Shown in pieces: positions 7,841 through 16,560 of a DNA stretch of 64,000 nt. The stretch is from Helicobacter_B zhangjianzhongii (GTDB taxonomy: Bacteria > Campylobacterota > Campylobacteria > Campylobacterales > Helicobacteraceae), in contig NZ_JANURN010000002.1 in assembly GCF_030249855.1 (NCBI RefSeq), forward strand, positions 1-64,000. The letters run 5' to 3'. Under the pieces are notes generated by a model. It was not told where the DNA came from and did not search any database. It saw only the letters and a program-made list of their open reading frames with translations. Every line of letters begins with the position of its first letter. The stretch's first letter is position 1. The translations under genes were made by a program, and so were the position numbers.

Positions 7841-8865
7841 AGAGCTACCGCTTCCGCCTATGGCAAAATCGCTGGCACACCTTCGCCAAAAACACTCGCG
7901 CTAGAATCTCGCTCTATCTTTTTGCCGCGCTTTGTCTCCTAGCCTTGCTAGCTCCCTTGCTAGCAAACCACAAGCCCCTGCTCATCTACCATAATGCGCA
8001 TTTTTACTTCCCCTTGTGGCAGAGCTACCCAGAATCCACCTTTGGCGGAGACTTTGACACCGAGCCTGATTATAATGACCCATATATGCAAGAGCTTTTG
8101 CGCGATAGCTTTGTGCTAAAAGCCCCTATCCCTTATAGCTATGATACTATCGTGCTAGATCTGCACACCCCTGCGCCCACGCCCCCTTCTCTTAGGCATT
8201 GGCTGGGCACAGATGATCAAGCCAGAGATGTGCTAGCGCGGCTTATCTATGGTGTGCGCACAAGCATAGCCTTTGGGCTGATTTTAAGCGCGTGTAGCGT
8301 GGTGATTGGCATTGCTATTGGGGGCTTGCAGGGGTATTATGGAGGGCTGCTTGACCTCATCGGGCAAAGGGGGATAGAGGTGTATGCAAGTATCCCGCTG
8401 CTGTTTTTGCTCATCATTCTCTCAAGCTTTATCACACCTAGCTTTTGGTGGATTCTAGGCATTGTGCTGGCGTTTAGCTGGATTAGCCTTAGTGCGATTG
8501 TGCGCGCGGAGTTTCTCAAAGTGCGCGAGAGCCTGTATGTCAAGGCGGCGCGTGCTTTGGGGGCTAGCGATATGCGGATAATGCTTATGCATATTTTGCC
8601 AAATGCCTGTGTAGCGACGATCGCTTATGTGCCTTTTCTTATGGTGGGGAGTATCGGCACGCTTGTTACGCTTGATTTCTTGGGCTTTGGTATGCCTGTG
8701 GGGAGTGCGAGCCTAGGCGAGCTACTAGAGCAGGGTAAAAACAACCTTGCCTCCCCGCATTTAGCCCTAAGCGGCTTTAGCGCAGTGGCGTTGCTGCTAT
8801 CGCTATTGTGCTTTATCGGCGAGGGCGTGAGAGACGCGCTAAACCCTAGCGCACAGCCCCGATGA
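7306..8865 (+). CDS. Peptide ABC transporter permease (YejE/DppC type) with repeat-derived N-terminus
   Basis: Residues from about 180 to 519 form an inner-membrane permease of the DppC/YejE type. The family N-terminus starts near WQNRWHTFAKN, the first membrane helix follows at about 202, then LGTDDQARDVLARLIYG and the EAA loop VKAARALGASDMRIM that contacts the ATPase. Members import short peptides. The first 178 residues are encoded by the repeat mosaic and have no counterpart in the family. The frame begins at TTG 7306 without an RBS, and no obvious start with an RBS lies near residue 180, so the true start is open. The ATPase gene follows with an ATGA overlap. The matching YejA and YejB genes are not in the window. 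Confidence 0.85.
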   Translation: MAKVDSSVKVDSRDFASAEKMDCRADFQSARNDRKNNADSKKVDSRLNAPFLSSRAVCQHGVAIHKGAQADSKKNAQNANPLESLFEHNAPISSLRDTALAVAWRSTSNNAQKPQKMDCRADFQSARNDRKNNAYTSTSTARNDGDISPATQYDNKKVDSRLKVQSVKTPAKDSSDFTQSYRFRLWQNRWHTFAKNTRARISLYLFAALCLLALLAPLLANHKPLLIYHNAHFYFPLWQSYPESTFGGDFDTEPDYNDPYMQELLRDSFVLKAPIPYSYDTIVLDLHTPAPTPPSLRHWLGTDDQARDVLARLIYGVRTSIAFGLILSACSVVIGIAIGGLQGYYGGLLDLIGQRGIEVYASIPLLFLLIILSSFITPSFWWILGIVLAFSWISLSAIVRAEFLKVRESLYVKAARALGASDMRIMLMHILPNACVATIAYVPFLMVGSIGTLVTLDFLGFGMPVGSASLGELLEQGKNNLASPHLALSGFSAVALLLSLLCFIGEGVRDALNPSAQPR

Positions 8866-10823
8866 AGTCTGCCCTAAAGCCTAGCGCGCCTGTGCTATGC
8901 GTGCGGGATTTGTGCGCGCGATTTGGGGACTTTGCCTTAGAAAATATATCGCTAGAAGTGTGGGCAAATGAGCGCGTAGGCATAGTAGGGAAGTCTGGTA
9001 GTGGGAAGAGCCTTTTAGCAAAGCTGCTTATGGGGCTAGTGGCAGGCAGTGATATACGCGGAAGTATCACGCTACAAGGCATTGAGGCAAATCTCGCCGC
9101 CTGCCCTATCAGCTCGCCTCTATGGCGCACGATCCGCGCTAAAGGCATAGCCTATATCCCCCAATCCCCCAAGCTCGCCCTAAATCCGCTACATAGCATA
9201 GCAAAGCAGCTAGGTGAAATGTGTGCCTTGCACCTGCCCCACACGCCAAAATCGCACTACAACGCCATTATTGATGACGCACTAGAATCCGTGGGGCTAG
9301 AATCTAGCCTAAAGCACCGCCTGCCCCACACGCTTAGCGGCGGACAGGCGCAGAGGGTGTGTATCGCGATGATGATCCTAGCACGACCAAAGATTTTACT
9401 CTGTGATGAGCCTACAACAGCCCTAGATGCGCATATACAAAGCCAGATTCTAGAGCTTTTAGCCTCTTTTACAGAAATGGCGATCGTGCTTATCAGCCAC
9501 GATTTGGGCTTGATGGGGAGATTTGCGGAGAGGGGGTATGTGATGGAGGGAGGGCAAATCTGCGGGCATTTTGGGAGGGATTCTAGCTCCGCAATCTTAG
9601 AATCCAAAAGCCCCACTGCAAATCTTAAAATCCTTGAAGAAGACAAACAAGCCGAGTGTGAAAAATCTGCCGAAAATAAAAAAGTGGATTCTAGTAATGA
9701 TTATTTTGCTGCTGCAAAAATTATGGATTCTAAAGAAACATCGGCACAGCCTAAGCGGTATCCCTTGTTTTGCCACGCCGCTGCTACCACAGCGGCTCGC
9801 AATGACGATAAAAATACCGATACGCAAAAAGTGGATTCTAGGGATAACGCCCAAAATGTAGAAAACTCCGCACAGGATTCTAGGATTTTTACCCAAAATG
9901 CCCCAATTTCAACCACGCCACAGGCGGAAGGATTTTGCGATGATTTTGGGGGTTTTCAAGGCGGGGGCGAAGGGATTTTACTCGGCGTAAATGAGCAAGT
10001 CCCCGCCGCAGAATCCCCCAAAAGCGCGCAAAAAGCCAACGCCGATACACAAAAAGTATGCCTACGCTTGCAAGATTTTGGCGCATATCACACGACTAAA
10101 GGCTTCTTCACAAAGCAAAAAATCCCAGCCGTGCAAGGCATCAATCTAGCCCTAAAAATGGGCGATAGTGTGGGCATAATTGGGGCTAGTGGGAGTGGAA
10201 AGTCTAGCCTAGCCCTTGGGATTTTGGGGCTAGAGGGGCAGCTAGGTGAGCTTTGTCTCTATCCCACCGAGTCAAAAGATCCGCTCATCTACACGGATAA
10301 AAGGCGCGATAGGGCGTTTATCTCTATGGTGCAAATCGTTTTCCAAGACCCTCTAGCCGCGCTTAATCCGCGAATGTGCGTGCTAGAGATCGTGCAAGAA
10401 GCCCTGCAAAGCCAAAATGCCAAAAAATCTAGCCCCCTACAAGCTATGCAGATTTTAGAGCAAGTGGGGCTATCTAGGGCGTTTGCCTACCGATATAGTG
10501 CTACTCTTAGCGGTGGAGAAGCCCAAAGGGTGTGTATCGCTAGGGCGTTGGCAAGTGGGGCTAGGATTTTGCTGCTTGATGAGCCTACTTCCGCACTTGA
10601 TAAAAGCACGCAAAAAGACATTATCACGCTACTTTTAGACCTGCAGCAAAGGCTTAATCTAAGCTATCTTGTCATAAGCCACGATCTTAGCGTGATAGAG
10701 GCGATGTGTGATTGTGTGCTGGTGCTAGAATCCGGGCAGGTGATAGAGCAAGGAGAGCTTGCGCAAGTCTTTAGCGCACCTAGCCACCCTTATACGCAGG
10801 CGTTGCTTAGGGCTAGGATTTAG
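8862..10823 (+). CDS. Peptide ABC transporter, double ATP-binding subunit (YejF type) with repeat-derived linker
   Basis: Two ATPase domains lie in one chain, as in YejF. Domain 1 has Walker A GKSGSGKS (43-50), signature LSGGQAQRV (158-166), Walker B ILLCDEP (178-184) and SHD (212-214). Domain 2 has Walker A GASGSGKSS (441-449), then VFQDPLAALNPR, LSGGEAQRV and LLLDEPTSALD, and ends with the usual SHPYTQALL. Between them, roughly residues 240-395, is a repeat-derived linker; the normal SHPYT end of domain 1 is missing. Family members have a linker of only some tens of residues. The start overlaps the permease stop (ATGA), so translation is coupled. The protein powers peptide uptake at the cytoplasmic face. 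Confidence 0.9.
   Translation: MKSALKPSAPVLCVRDLCARFGDFALENISLEVWANERVGIVGKSGSGKSLLAKLLMGLVAGSDIRGSITLQGIEANLAACPISSPLWRTIRAKGIAYIPQSPKLALNPLHSIAKQLGEMCALHLPHTPKSHYNAIIDDALESVGLESSLKHRLPHTLSGGQAQRVCIAMMILARPKILLCDEPTTALDAHIQSQILELLASFTEMAIVLISHDLGLMGRFAERGYVMEGGQICGHFGRDSSSAILESKSPTANLKILEEDKQAECEKSAENKKVDSSNDYFAAAKIMDSKETSAQPKRYPLFCHAAATTAARNDDKNTDTQKVDSRDNAQNVENSAQDSRIFTQNAPISTTPQAEGFCDDFGGFQGGGEGILLGVNEQVPAAESPKSAQKANADTQKVCLRLQDFGAYHTTKGFFTKQKIPAVQGINLALKMGDSVGIIGASGSGKSSLALGILGLEGQLGELCLYPTESKDPLIYTDKRRDRAFISMVQIVFQDPLAALNPRMCVLEIVQEALQSQNAKKSSPLQAMQILEQVGLSRAFAYRYSATLSGGEAQRVCIARALASGARILLLDEPTSALDKSTQKDIITLLLDLQQRLNLSYLVISHDLSVIEAMCDCVLVLESGQVIEQGELAQVFSAPSHPYTQALLRARI
9640..10060 (+). 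repeat. In-frame repeat mosaic inside yejF
   Basis: The modules in order are GCCGAGTGTGAAAAATC near 9651, AAAAAGTGGATTCTAG near 9679, TCTAAAGAAACATCGGC near 9727, a palindromic-unit half near 9772-9806, a second AAAAAGTGGATTCTAG near 9826, and GCCACAGGCGGAAGG near 9916. The same modules recur in murJ and waaF and in the gap at 16561-17121. Confidence 0.85.
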
Positions 10824-10850
10824 CTTGATTTGCTCCGTGGGGGGAGAGAG

Positions 10851-12212
10851 CTATGGAAGCGGGGCTTGCAGGGCAGCGCGGATTTCTTGCCTATCATCAA
10901 AATGCCGCTTTTCATCACCGATGATTTGATAAGTCTCATCGCCCTTGCCTAGCACCAGCAGCACCCAATCTCCTCCTAACCCCTCCATTTTTGGCTCCCC
11001 TTTCTTTAGCTCCTCCATTTTTAGCTCCGCTACGGCTTTTTGTATGCTAGCACGCCGATCAATATCAATATACACGGGCTTTTTAGGATCTTTGGGTATG
11101 CCTTGTAAAATATCGTTGATAATGCGTGTAGGATCTTCACTGCGTGGATTATCGCTTGTGATGTAGAGCTTGCTTGCGTATTTATACGCCACTGCGCCCA
11201 TTTTGGGGCGTTTGGTGGGGTCTCTATCGCCTCCAGCCCCAAAGACTACGGCGATATTTTTGCCTATAAAGCTTGTAAATATCGCTTCCATACCATCGTG
11301 TGTGTGGGCAAAATCCACGATGATCAAAGGATCTTTGCTTACTACCTCCATACGCCCCTCCACACCGCCAAAATGCTCCAAATGCTCCGCGCAGGATTCT
11401 AGGGGCTTTTGGGCGATGAGCTTGACACAAAGCAATGCGGCTAGGATATTGTAGAGATTGTGCTTGCCATATAGGGGGGCTTGTATGATAGCGTGCTCTA
11501 GAGAGTCTTTAGCTCTGCTAGCTGGGGTATAGGATAAATGCGCGGTGATGGCGTGATCTAGGCTATAAGCGTTTGGCTTTAGGTGGGCGTTTGCTTCTAT
11601 GGCATAGGTGTGGGCGTTGTGGCGATTATAGCTAGCGTGCGGCTCATCGGCATTGATGATTTTGCAGCCATCATCGCTAAAGAAGCTATTTTTCACGCGG
11701 ATATATTCGGCTTGGGTCTTGTGGTAGTCTAGGTGGTCGCTTGTGATGTTGGTTAGGATTTTTATAGAAAAGTGAATGCCAGCAATGCGCTCTTGCACGA
11801 TCGCGTGCGAGCTTACTTCCATAATCACAAATGCACACTTCCCAACCATAGCCAAAATCTCATACAGCTCTAGCACGCAAGGCGTGGTAAGCCCCTTTGG
11901 CTTAAGCTGCTTGTCATTAGCAAACACTCCGCGCGTGCCAACTAGCGCACACGAGTAGCCAAGATCAAGCAAGAGTGAGTAGATAAGCGCGGCGGTCGTG
12001 GTCTTGCCATTGGTGCCGGTTATGCCGATGATTTTGGGCAGTGGGGCAAAAAGCTCTGCTAGCTGCTTTGCTTCTATGCTGGGGTGATCTGGCGTGAAAG
12101 CCGCATTTAGTGGCGTGCGGACAAAGAGTGTGTGAGAGTCTAGCTCTCTGCTATCATCGCTTAAATGCGTGTAGGCTGCGCCTTGATACACGCAAGGCTT
12201 AGTGATTTTCAC
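10851..12212 (-). CDS. murE: UDP-MurNAc-L-Ala-D-Glu:meso-diaminopimelate ligase
   Basis: MurE adds meso-diaminopimelate to the peptidoglycan stem peptide in the cytoplasm. The ATP-binding P-loop GTNGKTT is at residues 66-72, and the central-domain segment ILTNITSDHLDYHKT is conserved. DNPRSEDP in the C-terminal domain is the signature for diaminopimelate rather than lysine. At 453 residues it is at the short end, with a reduced N-terminal domain, as in other Helicobacter. A short Lys/Glu/Gly insertion (two copies of KMEELKKGEPKMEGL-type sequence) lies near residue 405. It overlaps the upstream reductase gene by 4 bases, so it belongs to the maf-ccoS/reductase-murE run. Confidence 0.96.
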   Translation of the reverse strand: MKITKPCVYQGAAYTHLSDDSRELDSHTLFVRTPLNAAFTPDHPSIEAKQLAELFAPLPKIIGITGTNGKTTTAALIYSLLLDLGYSCALVGTRGVFANDKQLKPKGLTTPCVLELYEILAMVGKCAFVIMEVSSHAIVQERIAGIHFSIKILTNITSDHLDYHKTQAEYIRVKNSFFSDDGCKIINADEPHASYNRHNAHTYAIEANAHLKPNAYSLDHAITAHLSYTPASRAKDSLEHAIIQAPLYGKHNLYNILAALLCVKLIAQKPLESCAEHLEHFGGVEGRMEVVSKDPLIIVDFAHTHDGMEAIFTSFIGKNIAVVFGAGGDRDPTKRPKMGAVAYKYASKLYITSDNPRSEDPTRIINDILQGIPKDPKKPVYIDIDRRASIQKAVAELKMEELKKGEPKMEGLGGDWVLLVLGKGDETYQIIGDEKRHFDDRQEIRAALQAPLP

Positions 12213-13381
12213 TTATGACCTGCGATATGAGAAACGATCTTTTCTGCTTGGGCGATCGCCATAGCCACAGACGCCCCAGATTTAAAGCCAATATCCCCAG
12301 CGATAAACACGCCTTGCACAGAAGTTTGCAAATGCTCATTCACTATGGGGAGATTGTTGCTATCTAGCTCGATATTGCACTTTTTAAGAAAATCCACCGG
12401 CGAAGAGCCGCCAATGGCATAAATCGCGCGGTCAAACACATCGCTACTACCATCGCTAAAATGCGCACAAATCTTGCCCCCTTGCTCTTCTAGGCTCTCT
12501 ATATCCACGCCTAGTTTTGTCTTTAGCGTGCCGCTTGCTATGACCTTTTCTAGCTCTTGCTTGTTTGTATCATTGATCCTTGCAAACTCGGTGCGGCGGT
12601 AGTTTAGCGTGGTATCGTGCGAGGCGCAGAGGTCGATAGCGTATTCCACAGCGGAGTTCCCACCGCCTACGATCAGTAGCCGCTCGCCTGCTTGGATACT
12701 AGAGGCATTGTAATTGACTTGGCGCAAAATCGCTGGAGGGATTTTGTAGCTAGGCTTATTGGGCTGCCCCATTTTGCCAATGGTGATAATCGCATAATCC
12801 GCGCTTATAGAGTGATTGCCACTTGTGCGGATAAGTAGGCTGCCATTTGCTTGTCTTTGGATCGATTCTACATCGTTGTTATAAGCGACATTGATCGCGT
12901 GCTTTTCTAGCAGGCTATCAAACATCGCTAGCGCGCCTTCTTTGTTTGTATCGCTGAAATCTATCGCGCCTACAAGCTCGACTTTATCGCCTTTGTAGTC
13001 TCTATCTACGCGCTTACCATCTTTGTAGAATTTCCGCAGTGTGGCATTATGCTCTGCGCCCTTTTCTAGCAAGATGACAGAGAGTCCTTTAAGCGTGGCT
13101 TCCACACTTGCGCTAATGCCTCCGGGTCCTGCTCCTATGACTGCTATGGTGTAATGCTCCATTTTTGACTCCTTGTGTTTGGGATTGGGGGTTGCTTGCT
13201 GGTTTTGAGCTATGGCATTGGCTAGGTTTAGATCCTCTATACTATCAAATAGCGCGCCGTGCGTGATTTTATGCGCATCATCAAACTGCCCATTACGCAA
13301 GCCCCAGAGGAATACCACTAGCCCCACTAGCCCTATCCCTAGTGATACCAGCAGCATAATGGTAATAATAGGGGTATTCAT
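12209..13381 (-). CDS. CcoS-like domain fused in frame to a thioredoxin-reductase-like flavoprotein
   Basis: Residues 1-55 match CcoS, the small membrane protein needed to build cbb3 cytochrome oxidase. It has one transmembrane helix (LLVSLGIGLVGLVVFLW), then the conserved GQFDDAHKITHGALFD. Residues 74-390 form a pyridine-nucleotide flavoprotein with an FAD site IGAGPGG (82-88), an NAD(P)H site VGGGNSAVEYA and a C-terminal GDIGFKSGASVAMA. There is no redox CxxC, so it is not a classical thioredoxin reductase and is closer to the TrxR-like/YpdA branch. No stop codon separates the parts, but an internal ATG at 13162 has a perfect RBS. Both a fusion protein and a separate reductase may be made. 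The gene overlaps maf upstream and murE downstream by 4 bases each. Confidence 0.85.
   Translation of the reverse strand: MNTPIITIMLLVSLGIGLVGLVVFLWGLRNGQFDDAHKITHGALFDSIEDLNLANAIAQNQQATPNPKHKESKMEHYTIAVIGAGPGGISASVEATLKGLSVILLEKGAEHNATLRKFYKDGKRVDRDYKGDKVELVGAIDFSDTNKEGALAMFDSLLEKHAINVAYNNDVESIQRQANGSLLIRTSGNHSISADYAIITIGKMGQPNKPSYKIPPAILRQVNYNASSIQAGERLLIVGGGNSAVEYAIDLCASHDTTLNYRRTEFARINDTNKQELEKVIASGTLKTKLGVDIESLEEQGGKICAHFSDGSSDVFDRAIYAIGGSSPVDFLKKCNIELDSNNLPIVNEHLQTSVQGVFIAGDIGFKSGASVAMAIAQAEKIVSHIAGHK
13160..13174 (-). promoter_or_regulatory. Internal RBS and start codon for the reductase domain
   Basis: AAGGAGTCAAAAATG on the minus strand lies inside the fused frame at codon 74, exactly at the domain boundary. 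Spacing is ideal. It suggests that the reductase is also, or only, translated separately. Confidence 0.75.
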
Positions 13382-13962
13382 ACTAGCTCCAAGAATCTCA
13401 CAAGCTTTTCTATACTAAGTCCTAACGCGCTGGATTCTAGCCCGATTTGCCTGCGGATATAGCGTTTGTGGAAGCCCTCTATCATCACGCAGCCAGCTTT
13501 GCCCACCCACGCTAGAGAATCCACATAGCCTAGCATATCGCTTGGCTCAAATTTGCCTAGCTCCAAGACACACGCGCTTAGATCCACAAAGCTCGCGCGT
13601 TTGCTTTGGTAGGCTAGGGCTGTTAGGATACTTATATGCTTGGAATCTTGCAATTCTAGCATATTTCTAGCTTCTTGCTTATCTCTAGCTTTGCGCAGTA
13701 GCTTGCCATTGACACTTACCACGCTATCTGCACATAGCACCCCAGAATCTAGCGCGCTAGTGAGCTTGCCCCTTTTGTCCAAAAGTGCTAAAGTGGATTC
13801 TAGCTTTTTCATACAAGCGATATAGGCAAACTTCGCAGGATCGCTGATCTCTAGGCTCTCTTCATCAAATCCGCTATCCATTTGGCTAAATGCTATGCCC
13901 CACTCTTGCAATATCCGCGCACGCGTGGGGCTAAGGCTCGCTAGGATAAGTGGCTCTCTCAT
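13378..13962 (-). CDS. maf: Maf-family nucleoside triphosphate pyrophosphatase
   Basis: Maf proteins hydrolyse non-canonical or modified nucleoside triphosphates and are linked to division arrest. The 194-residue protein begins LILASLSPTRARILQEWG, the Maf signature with Thr in place of the usual first Arg of SPRR. SGVLCADSVVSVNGKLLRK follows, the conserved T-x-V-D-T-V segment in altered form. The C-terminal KAGCVMIEGFHKR replaces the usual GAYGIQG. These changes are shared drift in the epsilon group or may mark a divergent substrate. It is first in the run maf, ccoS/reductase, murE, all joined by 4-base overlaps. Confidence 0.85.
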   Translation of the reverse strand: MREPLILASLSPTRARILQEWGIAFSQMDSGFDEESLEISDPAKFAYIACMKKLESTLALLDKRGKLTSALDSGVLCADSVVSVNGKLLRKARDKQEARNMLELQDSKHISILTALAYQSKRASFVDLSACVLELGKFEPSDMLGYVDSLAWVGKAGCVMIEGFHKRYIRRQIGLESSALGLSIEKLVRFLELV

Positions 13963-14070
13963 AATCGCTCCTAGATTCTAGTGGCATTTTGGGATCGCTA
14001 TTATACGCTATGTGATTGTCTTGGCGAGATTATTGGTGGTGCTTTGGTGGTGGTAGATATAAGGCTTGCG

Positions 14071-14083
14071 TTTTTTTTTTTTT
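14071..14083 (+). repeat. T13 homopolymer in the promoter of the FadL-type porin gene
   Basis: Thirteen T residues lie 40 bases before the ATG, just upstream of a probable -10 region (TACTATTGT, 14089-14097). Poly-T tracts at this position control outer-membrane protein genes by length variation in H. pylori. Confidence 0.7.
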
Positions 14084-14122
14084 GATTTACTATTGTGATT
14101 TGCAAAATATTAAGGAGGGAAT

Positions 14123-15532
14123 ATGCGTGTAAAAATCGCGATATTGCTTGCTGGGGGCATTGTCTCTAGCTATGGTTCAGGCTTTAAGCTTACAGAGCAA
14201 AGTCTCAATGGCACCGCGCTAAACTCTGCATATATCGCTGGGGCGTATGGCGCGGACTCTAGCTACTATAATCCCGCGAATATGGGCTTTGATGAAGCTA
14301 ATGAGATAGAAGTTAATGGGACGATGATTTTTATCCCGGGGTTTGACTTTACTACGGCAGGTAGAGATAAAGGGGAAATTTCTACGGGAAATATAGCTGC
14401 TTTGGGTCCAAATCGCCCAGCAGGACCCGCTATCGTAAGCGGTAGGGCAAACCCCACGCTAGCCTTTGCGCCAAAGATATTTTTCAAAACCAAGCCTTGG
14501 CATATAGGCGATAGCGTGAAAACAAACTTCGGGCTATCAATCACAACGCCCTCAGGGCTTAGTATGGATTGGAGCGGTGAGGGGGGAGAGTTTTTAGACA
14601 ATGTGGGGATAATGATGATAGAGACAAATCCCGTGGTTTCCCTCACGCTATGGGATCGGCTAGGGCTTGCTGCTGGAGCGCGTATCATCTATGGCTCTGG
14701 GGATTTTGATAATACGCTGTATGTGCCTTACACTGCAGAAAATGCTATGGGGCTTGGCTTAAATATAAAAGGCACTACTAAAATTTCCCAATCATCATCG
14801 ACAAAGGCTTGGGGGCTAGGCTACAATGTCGCACTTACATTAAAACTTACCAAAACCACGACCCTAGCGGCTACTTATCGCTCTAAAGTGCATTTTGATA
14901 TGAAAGGCAATCTCTCTGCTACTTCACACATAGATGGTGGGAAGTTGGCTGGAAAAGGGACGGTTGATATGCGAGCAAACTTGCTGCTTTCTACGGATTT
15001 GCCCGATACACTTAATGTCGCCCTAGCCCAAAGGCTTGGCAAACTTCTCGCAGAATTTACCTATGAGCATACATTCTGGGGAAGTGCGGATATTTTTGAA
15101 TTTCAATATAGCAATCAAGAATTTAGCAATGCACAAGGCTTTACGCCTGGGTTTGAAAATACCATTATCGCAACGGCATATCAAAATATGGCAGGAGCCG
15201 ACTACAATGCCGTGGCTATGGGGCGTGGCTGGAAAAATAGCAATGCCTTCCGCCTAGGCTTTACACACTTCTCTACCGAAAATCTCACGCTTATGGGATC
15301 ACTCGCGCTAGATTTTACCCCTGTGCCGCAAGGCAGAGATACATTTGGTATCCCTGATGCCAACTCCTATATGCTAGGGCTTGGTGCTAGGTATAATCTC
15401 TTTGGCGGGAGGGCAGATGTAGGGCTTGCCTACTCACTCGCGCTCAAAGATAATACAAAGAGCTTTATCCAAAGCCAAAATGGCTTAGGGCAGCTGCATT
15501 TAGTAACCTTGGGCGCGAAGTATAGATTCTAG
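14123..15532 (+). CDS. FadL/OmpP1/TodX-type outer-membrane transport protein
   Basis: This is a 469-residue outer-membrane barrel for hydrophobic compounds. The signal peptide ends near Ser18 (VSSYGSG). The mature N-terminus GFKLTEQSLNGTALNSAYIA with SSYYNPANMGF is the plug that fills the barrel and defines the FadL family. The C-terminus ends in Phe after alternating residues (LVTLGAKYRF), the usual outer-membrane signature. The RBS is AAGGAGG at 14112-14118. The substrate may be long-chain fatty acids or aromatics, which the sequence does not settle. A T13 tract in the promoter suggests expression varies between cells. It has no operon partners. Confidence 0.93.
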   Translation: MRVKIAILLAGGIVSSYGSGFKLTEQSLNGTALNSAYIAGAYGADSSYYNPANMGFDEANEIEVNGTMIFIPGFDFTTAGRDKGEISTGNIAALGPNRPAGPAIVSGRANPTLAFAPKIFFKTKPWHIGDSVKTNFGLSITTPSGLSMDWSGEGGEFLDNVGIMMIETNPVVSLTLWDRLGLAAGARIIYGSGDFDNTLYVPYTAENAMGLGLNIKGTTKISQSSSTKAWGLGYNVALTLKLTKTTTLAATYRSKVHFDMKGNLSATSHIDGGKLAGKGTVDMRANLLLSTDLPDTLNVALAQRLGKLLAEFTYEHTFWGSADIFEFQYSNQEFSNAQGFTPGFENTIIATAYQNMAGADYNAVAMGRGWKNSNAFRLGFTHFSTENLTLMGSLALDFTPVPQGRDTFGIPDANSYMLGLGARYNLFGGRADVGLAYSLALKDNTKSFIQSQNGLGQLHLVTLGAKYRF

Positions 15533-15705
15533 TGCAAGCAGATTCTAGTGCAAGGATTTGGTATAAATAGATTCTACTAATAGCTTCAAGGTAGCTAGGA
15601 TAGAATCGCTTCTACTACATTGCCCTTTTGTCTCTTGCGTTGTTTAAAAAAACCCATTATAAACACATTCATATATCGTAATTATTTATTCTCATAAGGA
15701 GTGTA

Positions 15706-15951
15706 ATGCTACCTTTTAGCGATAGTGAGCTGTATGAGCCTGTGCAACGATCATTAGAAAAGGTGCGACCGCATCTTTTGCGCGATTCTGGCGATATAGA
15801 GCTACAAGAGATTAAAGGCGGTAAAGTTTATGTGCGCTTGCTTGGGGCGTGTCAAGGCTGCTCTGCTTCGCATATCACGCTAAAGCGCGGTGTAGAGCAG
15901 CAGCTTAAGCGCGATATACACCCAGATATGGAAGTAGTAGAAGTTCGATAA
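15706..15951 (+). CDS. NifU C-terminal (Nfu) type Fe-S cluster protein
   Basis: This 81-residue protein is a single Nfu domain, which carries or delivers [4Fe-4S] clusters to target enzymes in the cytoplasm. The cluster-ligating motif is GACQGCSAS with Cys49 and Cys52. RPHLLRDSGDIEL and KGGKVYVRL are the usual first helix-strand elements. The start ATG follows AAGGAG at 15697-15702. The next gene begins 9 bases after the stop, so the two form an operon. Confidence 0.95.
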   Translation: MLPFSDSELYEPVQRSLEKVRPHLLRDSGDIELQEIKGGKVYVRLLGACQGCSASHITLKRGVEQQLKRDIHPDMEVVEVR

Positions 15952-15960
15952 AGGCAGAGT

Positions 15961-16560
15961 ATGACCATAATCCCACCAAACCCCACCTACAATCCGCGTA
16001 AAAAACGCTTGATAAACAAAGGCTTCAAAGCCCTTGCGGCTAGGGATTTCACCCTTGCGGCGCATTATTTTAACCTAGCTTTAGCACTAGATTCTAGCGA
16101 TAAACGCGCGTGCATAGGTGTGCTAATCGCGGATATTGCGCAAGACTTCCCCAAAAAGGCTGAGATTTTCACAGAGCTTTACCAAATCTTGCTAGCTTCA
16201 GCCCCCCGCGCCCAGCACAATGCTATCCATACGCAAATGCTTGAAATCTTGCGTGATTTTGACACAAGCTTAGATCATATCTCCCACGCCGCACAGGCAG
16301 AAGACTCCCTAGAATCCGAGCAGCTAAATGGCATAGCGTATAAGGATTTTACTACGCTCTGTCAGGCAAAAGGCTTTAAAGAAGTGTTTGAAAACTTAAT
16401 CTTTAGCACTAAAATCATCTTCACCGAGCGCGATGATTTTTATCAATTTCTTAAAGATCTTATCCACTATGGCTTTAAGCAAATCGCACTCACTTATATA
16501 GAAGATATGCCACAAATCGCTTATAACAGCGAGATACAAGAGATTTTAAAGCAGTTTTAG
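15961..16560 (+). CDS. Conserved epsilonproteobacterial protein with TPR-like start
   Basis: The 199-residue soluble protein has no named domain that I can assign. The N-terminus ends with KGFKALAARDFTLAAHYFNL, spaced like a single tetratricopeptide repeat. The remainder is mainly helical and acidic. It follows the Nfu gene by 9 bases, an arrangement I recall from H. pylori (nifU-like gene, hypothetical gene, murE nearby), so a role in Fe-S supply is possible but unproven. There is no signal peptide and no membrane segment. Confidence 0.8.
   Translation: MTIIPPNPTYNPRKKRLINKGFKALAARDFTLAAHYFNLALALDSSDKRACIGVLIADIAQDFPKKAEIFTELYQILLASAPRAQHNAIHTQMLEILRDFDTSLDHISHAAQAEDSLESEQLNGIAYKDFTTLCQAKGFKEVFENLIFSTKIIFTERDDFYQFLKDLIHYGFKQIALTYIEDMPQIAYNSEIQEILKQF

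Noticed and set aside
9257..9916. Long open frames on the minus strand and in other frames across the yejF repeat linker
   Set aside because: The repeat modules lack stop codons in several frames on both strands, so long frames arise by composition. None has an RBS or recognisable domain. The same holds for antisense frames in waaF, murJ and the RNA repair gene.
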